Below are positions 1 through 8,790 of a DNA stretch of 16,981 bases, in pieces. The notes beneath the pieces are model-generated. The model did not search any database. It worked only from the letters and a program-made list of their open reading frames with translations, and was not told the DNA's origin. The DNA is from DASUZB01 sp036377075 (GTDB lineage: Bacteria; Actinomycetota; CALGFH01), in the NCBI GenBank assembly GCA_036377075.1, contig DASUZB010000311.1, positions 1 through 16,981 of the forward strand. Reading direction: 5' to 3'. The translations under genes were made by a program, and so were the position numbers. The stretch's first letter is position 1, and each line of letters begins with the position of its first letter.

Positions 1-646
1 CGAGGCGGGCGGCCTCCACGTCCGGCAGGGAGTCGGCCAGGTGCACCGCGACCGCGGCGAGGGCGCCGATCGGCCAGGCCCACCACAGCACCGCCGGGAA
101 GCGGCCGGCGGCGGCGTAGCCGAACAGCGGCACCAGCGGCAACGCGCACGCGAACGGCAGGACGCTGGCGACGGTGCCCTTGAGCCACAGGTCGTAGCCC
201 CAGGCGCAGGCCAGGCCCGCGACCGCCAGCGCCAGCGTCGCCGGGCCGAGCAGGGCGCCGCAGGCGAGCGAGACGAGCCCGGCGGCGACCGCCAGCGTGG
301 CGGCGGCGCGGCGCGAGATGGCCCCACCGGGGATCGGCTTGTCGCGGCCGGTGGCCGCGTCGGCCGGCGCGTCGACCGCGTCGTTGAGCGCCCCGGCGCT
401 GTACTGGTTGGCGGCCAGCAGCACCGCGAGCAGGCCGAGCCGGCCGGGGTCGGGGTCGTGCCTGCCGGCGACCACGCCGAACGCCAGCCCGACCACCACC
501 ACGGTGAGCCCGGGCCCGGCGTGGAGCAGGGCCAGGTGGGTGCCCGGGTGCCAGGGGCCGCGCCAGGCGCGGGCACGGCCGGCCCGGCCCGCTCGGCCTG
601 GGTCGGCCTCGGCGGGGCCGGCGGCGTCCCGCCCGGCCGCGGCCAC
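1..646 (-). CDS. UbiA-family prenyltransferase (3' end beyond window)
   Basis: Membrane-embedded transferase that moves a polyprenyl group from its diphosphate to an aromatic or other acceptor. The minus-strand frame is open to the left edge, so the C-terminus is missing (215 codons visible; the family is usually about 280-300 residues). Two Asp-rich Mg-diphosphate motifs are visible: NDAVDAPAD (N88-D96), inside ANQYSAGALND, and DSLPDVE (D205-E211), with alternating hydrophobic helices between them. The second motif is like those of actinobacterial UbiA homologues. I chose the GTG at 646-644, two bases after the stop of the zinc-ribbon gene; it follows an in-frame stop at 664-662. The first 20 or so residues are Ala/Gly/Arg-rich and the true start could lie slightly further in. 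The acceptor (4-hydroxybenzoate, naphthoate or another) cannot be told from sequence. Family call is firm; specificity is open. Confidence 0.88.
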   Translation of the reverse strand, partial: MAAAGRDAAGPAEADPGRAGRAGRARAWRGPWHPGTHLALLHAGPGLTVVVVGLAFGVVAGRHDPDPGRLGLLAVLLAANQYSAGALNDAVDAPADAATGRDKPIPGGAISRRAAATLAVAAGLVSLACGALLGPATLALAVAGLACAWGYDLWLKGTVASVLPFACALPLVPLFGYAAAGRFPAVLWWAWPIGALAAVAVHLADSLPDVEAARL

Positions 647-648
647 GG

Positions 649-858
649 CTAAGTGGATCCGTCAGGAGGTTCGGGGCGCTGCACCAGGCGCAGGCGCGGG
701 CGGGCGCTCCGGGTCGTCGCCGGGTCCCGCTCCGCCAGCGCGGGCGGCACCGGCGCGGCCTGGCCCTCGCCGCCGCAGGCGCAGGTCCACCCGGCCGGCC
801 GCACCTTGCCGCAGCGCTCGCAGGTGTGGACCTCCTCGGAGCCGTCGGCCTCGGCCAC
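649..858 (-). CDS. Small zinc-ribbon protein, 69 aa
   Basis: Short protein with four cysteines spaced as CxxC (C13, C16) and CxC (C26, C28) in HTCERCGKVRPAGWTCACGG, which looks like one zinc ribbon. The rest is Pro/Arg-rich and probably disordered. The GTG start at 858-856 has a strong ribosome-binding site (AGGGAGG) six bases upstream. The same frame stays open far upstream as antisense of the cis-prenyltransferase, but the binding site and the domain start argue for this short form. The TAG stop is two bases before the UbiA-family start, so the two are probably co-transcribed and perhaps translationally coupled. No function is known to me. It could be a small nucleic-acid- or protein-binding adaptor. 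Confidence 0.72.
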   Translation of the reverse strand: MAEADGSEEVHTCERCGKVRPAGWTCACGGEGQAAPVPPALAERDPATTRSARPRLRLVQRPEPPDGST

Positions 859-947
859 GGCGCCCTCCCTTCTGTGTATGTGTACCGGTCGCGAAATCGT
901 CGCTCCAGGGTAGCGCCGGGCGGGCAACCGTCCGACCGTCCGGGCGG

Positions 948-953
948 TAGCAT
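948..953 (+). promoter_or_regulatory. Candidate -10 box for the cis-prenyltransferase gene
   Basis: TAGCAT matches four of six positions of a sigma-70 -10 box and lies in the 165-base divergent gap between the zinc-ribbon and cis-prenyltransferase starts. It would give a leader of about 65 bases. I see no convincing -35 box, so this is weak. Confidence 0.22.
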
Positions 954-1023
954 GATCCGCGGCCACCGCCGTGGCCAGCCACTCCACCACCCGCGCCGCT
1001 GGCGAGGAGGACGACAGCCTGCC

Positions 1024-1800
1024 GTGGGCGCACGCGCGCTGCTGTACCGGCTCTACGAGCGTCGGCTCGCCGCCGACCTGCGCCGCCGTGGCGGCCTGCC
1101 GCGGCACGTCGGCGTCATCATCGACGGCAACCGCCGTTGGGCGCGGCAGCTCGGCATGGACACGGTGGCCGGGCACCGGCGCGGCGCCGACCAGATCGAC
1201 CACCTGCTGGGATGGGCGCAGGAGCTGCGCATCCCGGTGGTGACGCTGTGGCTGCTGTCCACCGAGAACCTGCTGCGGCGCCACCCCGACGAGCTGGCCG
1301 AGCTGCTGGCCATCATCGAGACGAAGGTGCTGCAGCTGGCCCGCGACGCCGGCCCGGACGGCTACCGCATCGTGCCGGTCGGCGAGCTCGACGAGCTGCC
1401 GGAGCGGACCCACGCCCGGCTTCGCGAGGCCGAGGAGGTCTCCCGCGGGCACCTTGGCGGGGTGCTGCAGGTCGCGGTCGGCTACGGCGGCAGGGAGGAG
1501 ATCGCCGAGGCGGTCGGCCGCCTGCTCGGCGAGTACGCCGAGAAGGGCCTGGAGCTGGCGGACGTGGTCAGCCGCCTGACCCCCGACGAGATCGCCAGGC
1601 ACCTGTACACCGCCGGGATGCCCGACCCCGACCTGATCATCCGCACCTCGGGGGAGATCCGCCTGTCCGGCTTCCTGCTGTGGCAGTCGGCGCACTCGGA
1701 GTACTACTTCGCCGACGCCTACTGGCCGGACTTCCGCAAGGTCGACTTCCTGCGCGCGCTGCGCTCCTACGCCCAGCGGCAGCGCCGCTTCGGCGAGTAG
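1024..1800 (+). CDS. cis-Prenyltransferase (isoprenyl transferase, Rv1086-type)
   Basis: Condenses isopentenyl diphosphate onto an allylic diphosphate with cis geometry, feeding polyprenyl phosphate carriers. Visible motifs are HVGVIIDGNRRWARQLG (catalytic Asp and the diphosphate-binding loop), TLWLLSTENLLRR, PDPDLIIRTSGEIRLSGF and LLWQSAHSEYYF, all diagnostic of the UppS family. The opening LLYRLYERRL, the STENL rather than STENW/F motif, and the 258-residue length resemble the mycobacterial short-chain Z,E-farnesyl diphosphate synthase more than a C55 undecaprenyl synthase. I chose the GTG at 1024, with GAGGAGG about 13 bases upstream, because it gives the N-terminus expected for that group. 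An in-frame ATG at 952 would add 24 residues with no good binding site. The next gene is 187 bases away, past several hairpins. Family is certain; product chain length is inference. Confidence 0.93.
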   Translation: MGARALLYRLYERRLAADLRRRGGLPRHVGVIIDGNRRWARQLGMDTVAGHRRGADQIDHLLGWAQELRIPVVTLWLLSTENLLRRHPDELAELLAIIETKVLQLARDAGPDGYRIVPVGELDELPERTHARLREAEEVSRGHLGGVLQVAVGYGGREEIAEAVGRLLGEYAEKGLELADVVSRLTPDEIARHLYTAGMPDPDLIIRTSGEIRLSGFLLWQSAHSEYYFADAYWPDFRKVDFLRALRSYAQRQRRFGE

Positions 1801-1806
1801 CCGCCC

Positions 1807-1823
1807 AGCCGGTGGGACCGGCT
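1807..1823 (+). terminator. GC hairpin just after the cis-prenyltransferase stop
   Basis: AGCCGG pairs perfectly with CCGGCT across a TGGGA loop, six bases after the stop codon. A second stem, GGCGCC/GGCGCC with an AGCG loop, lies at 1828-1843. There is no T-run, which is common in high-GC actinobacterial terminators. Confidence 0.4.
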
Positions 1824-1897
1824 CGACGGCGCCAGCGGGCGCCGCGTACCATCCAGGCGAACTTGGCGGCCGTCGGCGCGGCAGGGCGCTGCCGGGA

Positions 1898-1921
1898 CCG
1901 GCCCGCCGTGGGGCGGGCCGG
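1898..1921. terminator. Perfect 10-bp GC hairpin
   Basis: CCGGCCCGCC and GGCGGGCCGG pair perfectly across a GTGG loop. It lies midway between the cis-prenyltransferase stop and the next start at 1988. It may be the main terminator of the upstream gene or a leader structure of the downstream operon. No T-run follows. Confidence 0.45.
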
Positions 1922-1987
1922 CCGCCGCGCCGTCCGGGCGGTTCGAGCGCGGACGGCGCCGCCCAACCGATACGTAGGAGTCTGTTC

Positions 1988-2455
1988 GTGGCACGCAAGG
2001 ACCGGGCGGCGGCGCGCCGCCGCCACGCCATCGACCGTGCCCGCCGCGTGGCGGGCGACGAACCAAGGCCGGAGCCGAAGCCGGACGCCCCCGCCTCCAA
2101 GGCCAAGACCAACGGCGGCCGCCCGTCCCGCGGCCGGAGGCAGGGAACCCCTGGCCCGCTGCGCAAGCTCCGGGTCGGCGACGTCGACCGGCGCGGCCGG
2201 GTGTTCCAGCGCAACATGGTCCTGCACCCCCGCATCGCGATGCGGGTCTACTTTGCGGTGATCGCCCTGGCGGTGGTCAGCCTGTTCCGGCGGGAGCTGA
2301 TCGGCGCCAGCTACTTCGCCTTCGCGGTCGGCATGCTGGTGATCGCCGACGGCCAGCCGACCACCAAGCGCGTCATCCCCTACGTGGTGCTGTCCGGACT
2401 GCTGCTCGGGGCCGCCGTGGTGGTCACCGTGGCCGGGCTCACCGGCCGTGTCTGA
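1988..2455 (+). CDS. Small basic membrane protein, function unknown, 155 aa
   Basis: I do not recognise a family. The first 80 or so residues are rich in Arg, Lys, Ala and Pro and probably cytoplasmic and disordered. Three hydrophobic segments follow at about residues 85-100, 105-120 and 130-151, the last glycine- and valine-rich. The GTG start at 1988 has AGGAG seven bases upstream. The 3' end overlaps the start of the S9 peptidase gene by eight bases, so the two are likely an operon with coupled translation. The strong positive charge before the first helix suggests that the N-terminal tail faces the cytoplasm. Confidence 0.8.
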   Translation: MARKDRAAARRRHAIDRARRVAGDEPRPEPKPDAPASKAKTNGGRPSRGRRQGTPGPLRKLRVGDVDRRGRVFQRNMVLHPRIAMRVYFAVIALAVVSLFRRELIGASYFAFAVGMLVIADGQPTTKRVIPYVVLSGLLLGAAVVVTVAGLTGRV

Positions 2456-4568
2456 GGCCTCGTCGTTCCCCCGCCGCTACGCGCGCAGCCAGCGCTTCAG
2501 CCTTGGCCGCCCGCGCAGCATCCGGGTCGCCCCGGACGGCTCGCGGGTGGCGTTCCTGCGCTCGGGCGCCGGCGACGACCCGGTCAACCGGCTCTTCGTC
2601 CTCGACCTGGCCGGCGGTAGCCCCTCGGGGAGCGGGGAGCGGCTGGTCGCCAACCCGCCGGCGCTGCTGGGCGGCGGCGACGAGGAGCTGCCCGCGGCCG
2701 AGCGGGCGCGGCGGGAGCGCAGCAGGGAGCGGGCCGGCGGCGTCGTCGCCTACGCGACCGACGGGGCGCTGCGGACCGCGGCGTTCGCGCTCGCCGGCCG
2801 CCTGTTCACCGTCGACCTGGGCGGTACCGAGGGCGGGCCGCGTGAGCTGGGCGCGGCCGGGCCCGTGCTCGACCCGCGGCCCGACCCGACCGGGCGGCGG
2901 GTCGCCTACGTGAGCGGCGGGGCGCTGTACGTCGCCGACCTCGACGGCGGCGGCCGGCGGCTGGTCGGCGAGGAGAACCCCCAGGTGACGTGGGGGCTGG
3001 CCGAATTCGTCGCGGCCGAGGAGATGGGCCGCGAGCGCGGCTACTGGTGGTCGCCGGACGGTGAGCGGCTGGCGGTCGCCCGGGCCGACACGACCCCGGT
3101 GCGGCGCTGGTGGCTGTCGGACCCGACCAGCCCGACGCTGCCGCCCGCGTCGATCCCGTACCCGGCGGCCGGGACGCCCAACGCCGAGGTGGGCCTCGCC
3201 GTGGTCGACCTCGAGGGCCGCACCGTCGAGGTCGGCTGGGACCGCGACGCCTTCCCCTACCTGGTCGCCGTGGTCTGGGAGGAGGACGGGCCGCTCACCC
3301 TGCTGGTGCAGTCGCGCGACCAGCGCGCCACGCGCCTGCTCGCCGCCGACGAGGGCAGCGGCGCGACCACGCTGCTGCGCGAGGACGCCGACCCGGCCTG
3401 GCTGGAGATCGTGCCAGGGGTGCCCGCCTGGCTGCCGGGCGGGCGGCTGGCGTGGACCGCCGACGACGCCGACACGCGCCGGCTGCTGCTCGACGGCGCG
3501 CCGGTGACCCCGCCCGGCCTGCAGGTCCGCGAGGTGCTCGGCCGCCACGGCGACGGCGTGCTGGTCGCCGCGTCGGAGGACCCGACCGAGACCCACGTCT
3601 GGTCGGTGCCGGCCTCCGGGCCGCCGCGGCGGCTCTCGCGCGAGCCGGGGCTGCACACCGCGGTCGCGGGCGGGCCGCTGCTGGTGCTCACCTCCGGCGG
3701 CCCCGACGACGACACGCCGCGGACGGTGGTGCTGCGCGACGGCGAGCAGGTGGCCGAGATCGCCTCCAACGCCGCCCCGCTCGGCCTGGTGCCGAGGGTC
3801 AGCCTGCACCGCACCGGCGAGCGCGCGCTGCGCAGCGCGCTGCTGCTGCCGAGCGGGGCGGAGCCGGACGGGCCGTTGCCGGTCCTGCTCAACCCCTACG
3901 GCGGCCCGCAAGCCCAGCGGGTGGTGGCCGCCCGTGGCGCCTACGCCGAGGCGCAGTGGTTCGCCGACCAGGGCTTCGCGGTGGTGGTCACCGACGGGCG
4001 CGGCACGCCGGGGCGCGGGCCGCGCTGGGAGCGGGCCGTCTGGCGCGACCTCGCCGGCCCGGTGCTCGAGGACCAGGTCGACGCGCTGCACGCCCTGGCG
4101 GCGGCCGACCCGCGGCTCGACCTCGGCAGGGTCGGCATCTGGGGCTGGTCGTTCGGCGGCTACCTCGCCGCCCTGGCGGTGCTGCGCCGGCCCGACGTGT
4201 TCCACGCCGCCGTCGCCGGCGCCCCGGTGACCGACTGGCGCCTGTACGACACCCACTACACCGAGCGCTACCTCGGCCTGCCCGACGCCGACGCGGAGGC
4301 GTACCGCTCGTCGGGCCTGCTGGCCGACGCGGCCAAGCTGGAGCGGCCCCTGCTGCTGGTGCACGGCCTCGCCGACGACAACGTGGTGGTCGCCCACACC
4401 CTGCGCCTGTCCGCGGTGCTGCTGGCCGCCGGCCGCCCGCACGCGGTGCTGCCGCTCGGCGGCGTCACCCACATGACCAGCAACGAGCTGGTGGCCGAGA
4501 ACCTGCTCCGCCTGCAGCTCGGCTTCCTGCGCCAGGCCCTCGGCGTGGAAGCTGTCGACGGCGGCTGA
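2448..4568 (+). CDS. S9 family peptidase, dipeptidyl peptidase IV type
   Basis: Serine peptidase that removes N-terminal dipeptides (commonly X-Pro or X-Ala in the family). At 706 residues it is full length. The N-terminal part to about residue 420 is a beta-propeller with repeated blade motifs such as VAPDGSRVAFL and WWSPDGERLAVA. It contains the EFVAAEEMGRERGYWW segment (E191/E192), which matches the double-Glu N-terminus anchor of DPP IV. The C-terminal alpha/beta hydrolase has GWSFGGY (nucleophile S568), HGLADDN (D643, and N645 at the substrate-contact Asn of DPP IV) and GGVTHMT (H675). There is no signal peptide, so it is probably cytoplasmic. The GTG start overlaps the preceding membrane-protein gene by eight bases. 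The catalytic triad looks complete. Confidence 0.93.
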   Translation: MSEASSFPRRYARSQRFSLGRPRSIRVAPDGSRVAFLRSGAGDDPVNRLFVLDLAGGSPSGSGERLVANPPALLGGGDEELPAAERARRERSRERAGGVVAYATDGALRTAAFALAGRLFTVDLGGTEGGPRELGAAGPVLDPRPDPTGRRVAYVSGGALYVADLDGGGRRLVGEENPQVTWGLAEFVAAEEMGRERGYWWSPDGERLAVARADTTPVRRWWLSDPTSPTLPPASIPYPAAGTPNAEVGLAVVDLEGRTVEVGWDRDAFPYLVAVVWEEDGPLTLLVQSRDQRATRLLAADEGSGATTLLREDADPAWLEIVPGVPAWLPGGRLAWTADDADTRRLLLDGAPVTPPGLQVREVLGRHGDGVLVAASEDPTETHVWSVPASGPPRRLSREPGLHTAVAGGPLLVLTSGGPDDDTPRTVVLRDGEQVAEIASNAAPLGLVPRVSLHRTGERALRSALLLPSGAEPDGPLPVLLNPYGGPQAQRVVAARGAYAEAQWFADQGFAVVVTDGRGTPGRGPRWERAVWRDLAGPVLEDQVDALHALAAADPRLDLGRVGIWGWSFGGYLAALAVLRRPDVFHAAVAGAPVTDWRLYDTHYTERYLGLPDADAEAYRSSGLLADAAKLERPLLLVHGLADDNVVVAHTLRLSAVLLAAGRPHAVLPLGGVTHMTSNELVAENLLRLQLGFLRQALGVEAVDGG

Positions 4569-4694
4569 AACGTTTGGGGTCCCGTCGGCGTATATCCATG
4601 TGGTACGCAATGCCGGTGGCGCAACCGGCGCAACCGGGCGATAGTGGGCACGAAGAGGGAACCTCGCGGGCCTTCGGGGAGTTCAACAACCAGG

Positions 4695-6194
<1,500 letters not shown>

Positions 6195-6217
6195 CCGCGA
6201 CGGCGGCGCCGCACGCC

Positions 6218-6238
6218 CGGCCGGTCAGTCGCCGGCCG
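6218..6238. terminator. Hairpin between convergent kinase and oxygenase-like genes
   Basis: CGGCCGG and CCGGCCG pair perfectly across a TCAGTCG loop. It lies 24 bases after the kinase stop and 19 bases after the oxygenase-like stop on the other strand, so it could serve both. No T-run. Confidence 0.45.
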
Positions 6239-6256
6239 CGTCCCGAGCGACGGGCC

Positions 6257-7273
6257 TCACCCGCCCGACGCGGGGGCCTGGCCGGCGACGCGGCCGTCGC
6301 GGTAGCCGGCGGCGACCATGGCGACGAACCGGTAGACGGCGTCCTCGCCGGGGGCGAGCGGGCCCGGCCGGTAGCCGGGTGAGGCCACGCCGCGCTGCAC
6401 CGACTCGCAGGCGCGCCAGTCCTGCCGGTTGGTCAGGTCCCAGAAGTCGACCGCCGGGGCGGGGTCGAAGCCGTCGGCGGCGAGCGCCTCGGGCGCGAAC
6501 AGCCACTCGCAGACGACCCGGGTGCGGCCGGGGTCGAGCGGCTCGAGGCGGTGGGTGAGGACGTAGTCGGGGTGCGCGCTGACCAGCAGGTTGGGGAACA
6601 GCCCCACGTACAGGACCTGGCGCCGCGCTGCCGCGTCGAGGCCGCGCAGCGGCGCCGCCGTGCGGGCGCCGCCCAGCGCCATGGAGGCCGCCCGCGGCCG
6701 CAGCTCCATGGCCCCGCCGACCCAGGCGCCGCGCGGCGCCAGGTTGCGCCCGCTGTCCGGCGGGCTCAGCCGGCACAGCTCCGGGTGGATGCTGGGGCAG
6801 TGGTAGCACTCGTGGTAGTTCTCGACCAGCAGCTTCCAGTTGGCCCGCACGACGTACGCCTGGCGGGCCGCGGCGACCAGCCGGGCCGGCTCCCAGGGGT
6901 CGAGCAGGCCGCTGAGGTCGCCCGCGTACGCCGCCACGCCGGGCGCCTCCCCGCCGAGGTCGACCAGGACGAAGCCGTGCCAGGTGGCGAGCCGGACCGG
7001 CGCGCCGCCCGGGCCGACGGCGCGCAGGGCGCCGTCCTGGTCGACCTCGACCACCACCGGGATGCCGGCGACGTCCGTGGCCAGTGGCTCCCCGCGCGCG
7101 GCGTCGGCGGCGCGGCCGACGCAGTACCAGGAGCCGGCCAGGAACCGGCCCCGCTCCCAGGCGAACACCGCCGGCGCGGTGTAGGCCTCGCCGGGCAGGG
7201 CGCGGCTCCTCCCGAACGGCGCCAGCGCCGCCGCCACCGCCGCGGCGTCCAGCGCCGCGGCCGCCCCGGTCAC
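6257..7273 (-). CDS. Rieske-oxygenase alpha-subunit homologue lacking the Rieske cluster site
   Basis: The 338 residues match the glycine-betaine/carnitine-type ring-hydroxylase alpha subunits, which are usually 380-400 long. The N-terminus (AYTAPAVFAWERGRFLAGSW) and the beta strands of the Rieske domain (VVVEVDQDGALRA, APVRLATWHGFVLVDL) are present. The segment between them that should carry CxH and CxxH is absent and replaced by about four residues, GPGG. The catalytic domain keeps ENYHECYHCPSIHPEL (iron ligands H158 and H163), CRLSPPDSG, GAWVGGAMELR, HPDYVLTHRLEPL and FWDLTNRQDW (D279 is the likely third ligand). The GTG start overlaps the aminotransferase stop as GTGA, so translation is coupled. 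Reading frame is intact with no stop. It either no longer receives electrons through its own cluster or has a changed role. Family is firm; activity and substrate are unknown. Confidence 0.85.
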   Translation of the reverse strand: MTGAAAALDAAAVAAALAPFGRSRALPGEAYTAPAVFAWERGRFLAGSWYCVGRAADAARGEPLATDVAGIPVVVEVDQDGALRAVGPGGAPVRLATWHGFVLVDLGGEAPGVAAYAGDLSGLLDPWEPARLVAAARQAYVVRANWKLLVENYHECYHCPSIHPELCRLSPPDSGRNLAPRGAWVGGAMELRPRAASMALGGARTAAPLRGLDAAARRQVLYVGLFPNLLVSAHPDYVLTHRLEPLDPGRTRVVCEWLFAPEALAADGFDPAPAVDFWDLTNRQDWRACESVQRGVASPGYRPGPLAPGEDAVYRFVAMVAAGYRDGRVAGQAPASGG

Positions 7274-8649
7274 GGCCTGCTGACCTCCCGGGCGAAGGTC
7301 TCGAAGGCGTTGACGTAGCGGGCGACGTCGTCGTCGGTGTGCTGCACCGACAGGGTCCACTGCTCGTCGATGCCCGGGGTCATGAACACGCCCTCGGTCA
7401 TCTCGTACAGCCAGGAGAGGTAGGAGAGGTCCGCGTCGACGCCGGGCGAGTCGAAGCCGGCGTAGCCGCGGTAGTCCCGCAGCCGCTCGGGGGCGTACAT
7501 GACCGCGCCCTTGGCGCCCATGCCGGTGGTGTACATGGGCAGGTCGTAGGCGTCGATGACGCGCTGGCAGCCGGCCAGCTGGGCGTCGTTGAGCCGGTTG
7601 AGGTGGTCGTAGGCGCCGGGCGTGAGGACCTCGGTCAGGGCGACCAGCCCGGCCCTGGCGGACAGCGGGTTGCCGTTGAACGTGCCGAGCTGCGGCACGC
7701 CGTCCTTGGCGATCTCCGCCATCAGGTCGCCGCGGCCGCCGAAGGCGCCGAACGGCACGCCCCCGCCGACCGCCTTGGCGAAGCACTTGAGGTCGGGCGC
7801 GACGCCGAAGACCTCCTCGGCGCCGCCGTAGGCGATCGTCGCCCCGGTCTTGACCTCGTCCCAGATGAGCACCACGTCGTGGCGGGTGCAGACGTCGCGG
7901 ACGGCCTGCAGGTAGCCGGGCTCCGGGTCGATGATGCCGACGTTCATCATCACCGGCTCCATGATCAGCGCGGCGACCCGTCCGGCGTTCGCGGTGAGCA
8001 GGCGGTCGAGCGCCTCGGCGTCGTTGTACGGGACGATCAGGGTGAGGTCGGTGACCGCTGGCGGGGTGCCCTGGCCGAACGGGACGCTCGCCGGTGTGGC
8101 CCGCGGCCCCATGGCGTCCTTGCTGGGCCGGATCGAGACCAGCACCGACTCGTGGTGGCCGTGGTAGGAGCCCTCGATCTTGACGATCGCGTCACGGCCG
8201 GTGACGCCCCGTGCCAGCCGGATGGCGTCCATGGTGGCCTCGGTGCCCGAGTTGGTGAAGCGGATCTGGTCGAGCTGGAAGCGCTGGCAGATCTCCTCGG
8301 CCAGCAGGGTGGTCTCGGCCACCGGCTGGGCGAAGTGGGTGCCGGTGCCGAGCCGCTCGGTCAGCGCCTGGACGATCTTGGGGTGGGCGTGGCCGACCGC
8401 CATCACCCCGAAGCCGTTGTGGTAGTCGGAGTACTCGTTGCCGTCGACGTCCCAGACCCGGCTGCCCTTGCCGCGCTCGAAGAAGATCGGGTACGGCGGG
8501 GAGTCCTGGAACGACGACGGCACCCCGAGCGGCAGCGACTTCAGCGAGCGCTCGCGCCACTCGCGCGACTTGGGGGTGCGTTGGTGGACGAGCTGGGTGC
8601 GCGACTCGGTGAGCGCCTCGATGCGCTCCTGCGGTGGCCGCTGGCTCAT
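7270..8649 (-). CDS. Class III PLP aminotransferase, glutamate-1-semialdehyde aminomutase-like
   Basis: Fold-type I PLP enzyme of 459 residues. Visible features are the substrate/cofactor region VWDVDGNEYSDYHNGFGVMAVGHAHP, FTNSGTEATMDAIRLAR (phosphate-binding SGTEA), EGSYHGHHE, IWDEVKTG (PLP pyridine Asp), and FAKAVGGGVPFGAFGG with Schiff-base lysine K292. The GGGVPFGAFGG and GTFNGNPL motifs are like HemL, but the N-terminal extension of about 40 residues, the altered DEVKTG and the neighbours argue against a tetrapyrrole role; no other heme gene is near. The ATG at 8649 has AGGAG 11 bases upstream, and a candidate promoter lies at 8705-8732. The stop overlaps the oxygenase-like start. The substrate is probably an amino acid, amine or beta-amino compound; I cannot say which. 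Confidence 0.88.
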   Translation of the reverse strand: MSQRPPQERIEALTESRTQLVHQRTPKSREWRERSLKSLPLGVPSSFQDSPPYPIFFERGKGSRVWDVDGNEYSDYHNGFGVMAVGHAHPKIVQALTERLGTGTHFAQPVAETTLLAEEICQRFQLDQIRFTNSGTEATMDAIRLARGVTGRDAIVKIEGSYHGHHESVLVSIRPSKDAMGPRATPASVPFGQGTPPAVTDLTLIVPYNDAEALDRLLTANAGRVAALIMEPVMMNVGIIDPEPGYLQAVRDVCTRHDVVLIWDEVKTGATIAYGGAEEVFGVAPDLKCFAKAVGGGVPFGAFGGRGDLMAEIAKDGVPQLGTFNGNPLSARAGLVALTEVLTPGAYDHLNRLNDAQLAGCQRVIDAYDLPMYTTGMGAKGAVMYAPERLRDYRGYAGFDSPGVDADLSYLSWLYEMTEGVFMTPGIDEQWTLSVQHTDDDVARYVNAFETFAREVSRP

Positions 8650-8704
8650 GTGTGATCACGCTCCTGGCGAGGCAGGGACCCTCGCCCGGCACCTCGCCGA
8701 AGCC

Positions 8705-8732
8705 ACCATACTGGCAGGAACGGGCCACGCAA
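8705..8732 (-). promoter_or_regulatory. Candidate promoter for aminotransferase/oxygenase-like pair
   Basis: On the minus strand, TTGCGT (8732-8727) and TATGGT (8710-8705) are 16 bases apart, close to sigma-70 boxes, in an otherwise GC-rich 141-base gap. The leader to the ATG at 8649 would be about 50 bases. It would let the two downstream genes be expressed apart from the SDR gene. Confidence 0.4.
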
Positions 8733-8790
8733 ATGTCCTGACCGGCAACGGCGGCGGTCGCGGGACGCCAGGCTGGAGCGCCGCGGGCCG

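Noticed and set aside
1936..1955. GGTTCGAG resembling a tRNA T-loop
   Set aside because: The bases on either side do not form a T-stem, and no anticodon or acceptor arm can be built around it.
859..2235. Long upstream extension of the zinc-ribbon frame, antisense to the cis-prenyltransferase
   Set aside because: The extension is low-complexity and lies opposite an unmistakable UppS-family gene. A strong ribosome-binding site supports the short GTG start at 858.
2439..4610. 723-residue open frame antisense to the S9 peptidase
   Set aside because: Its product is a Val/Gly/Arg/Gln-rich string with no family motif. It is the third-codon-position GC shadow of a gene with a full catalytic triad.
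7274..7786. Oxygenase-like frame extended upstream, possibly hiding the missing Rieske segment
   Set aside because: The upstream part is antithetic to aminotransferase coding and holds no CxH/CxxH. The missing segment should lie inside the gene, not before it.
7084..8655. 523-residue plus-strand frame across the aminotransferase
   Set aside because: Antisense shadow: no recognisable domain, while the minus strand carries the PLP lysine and other class III motifs.
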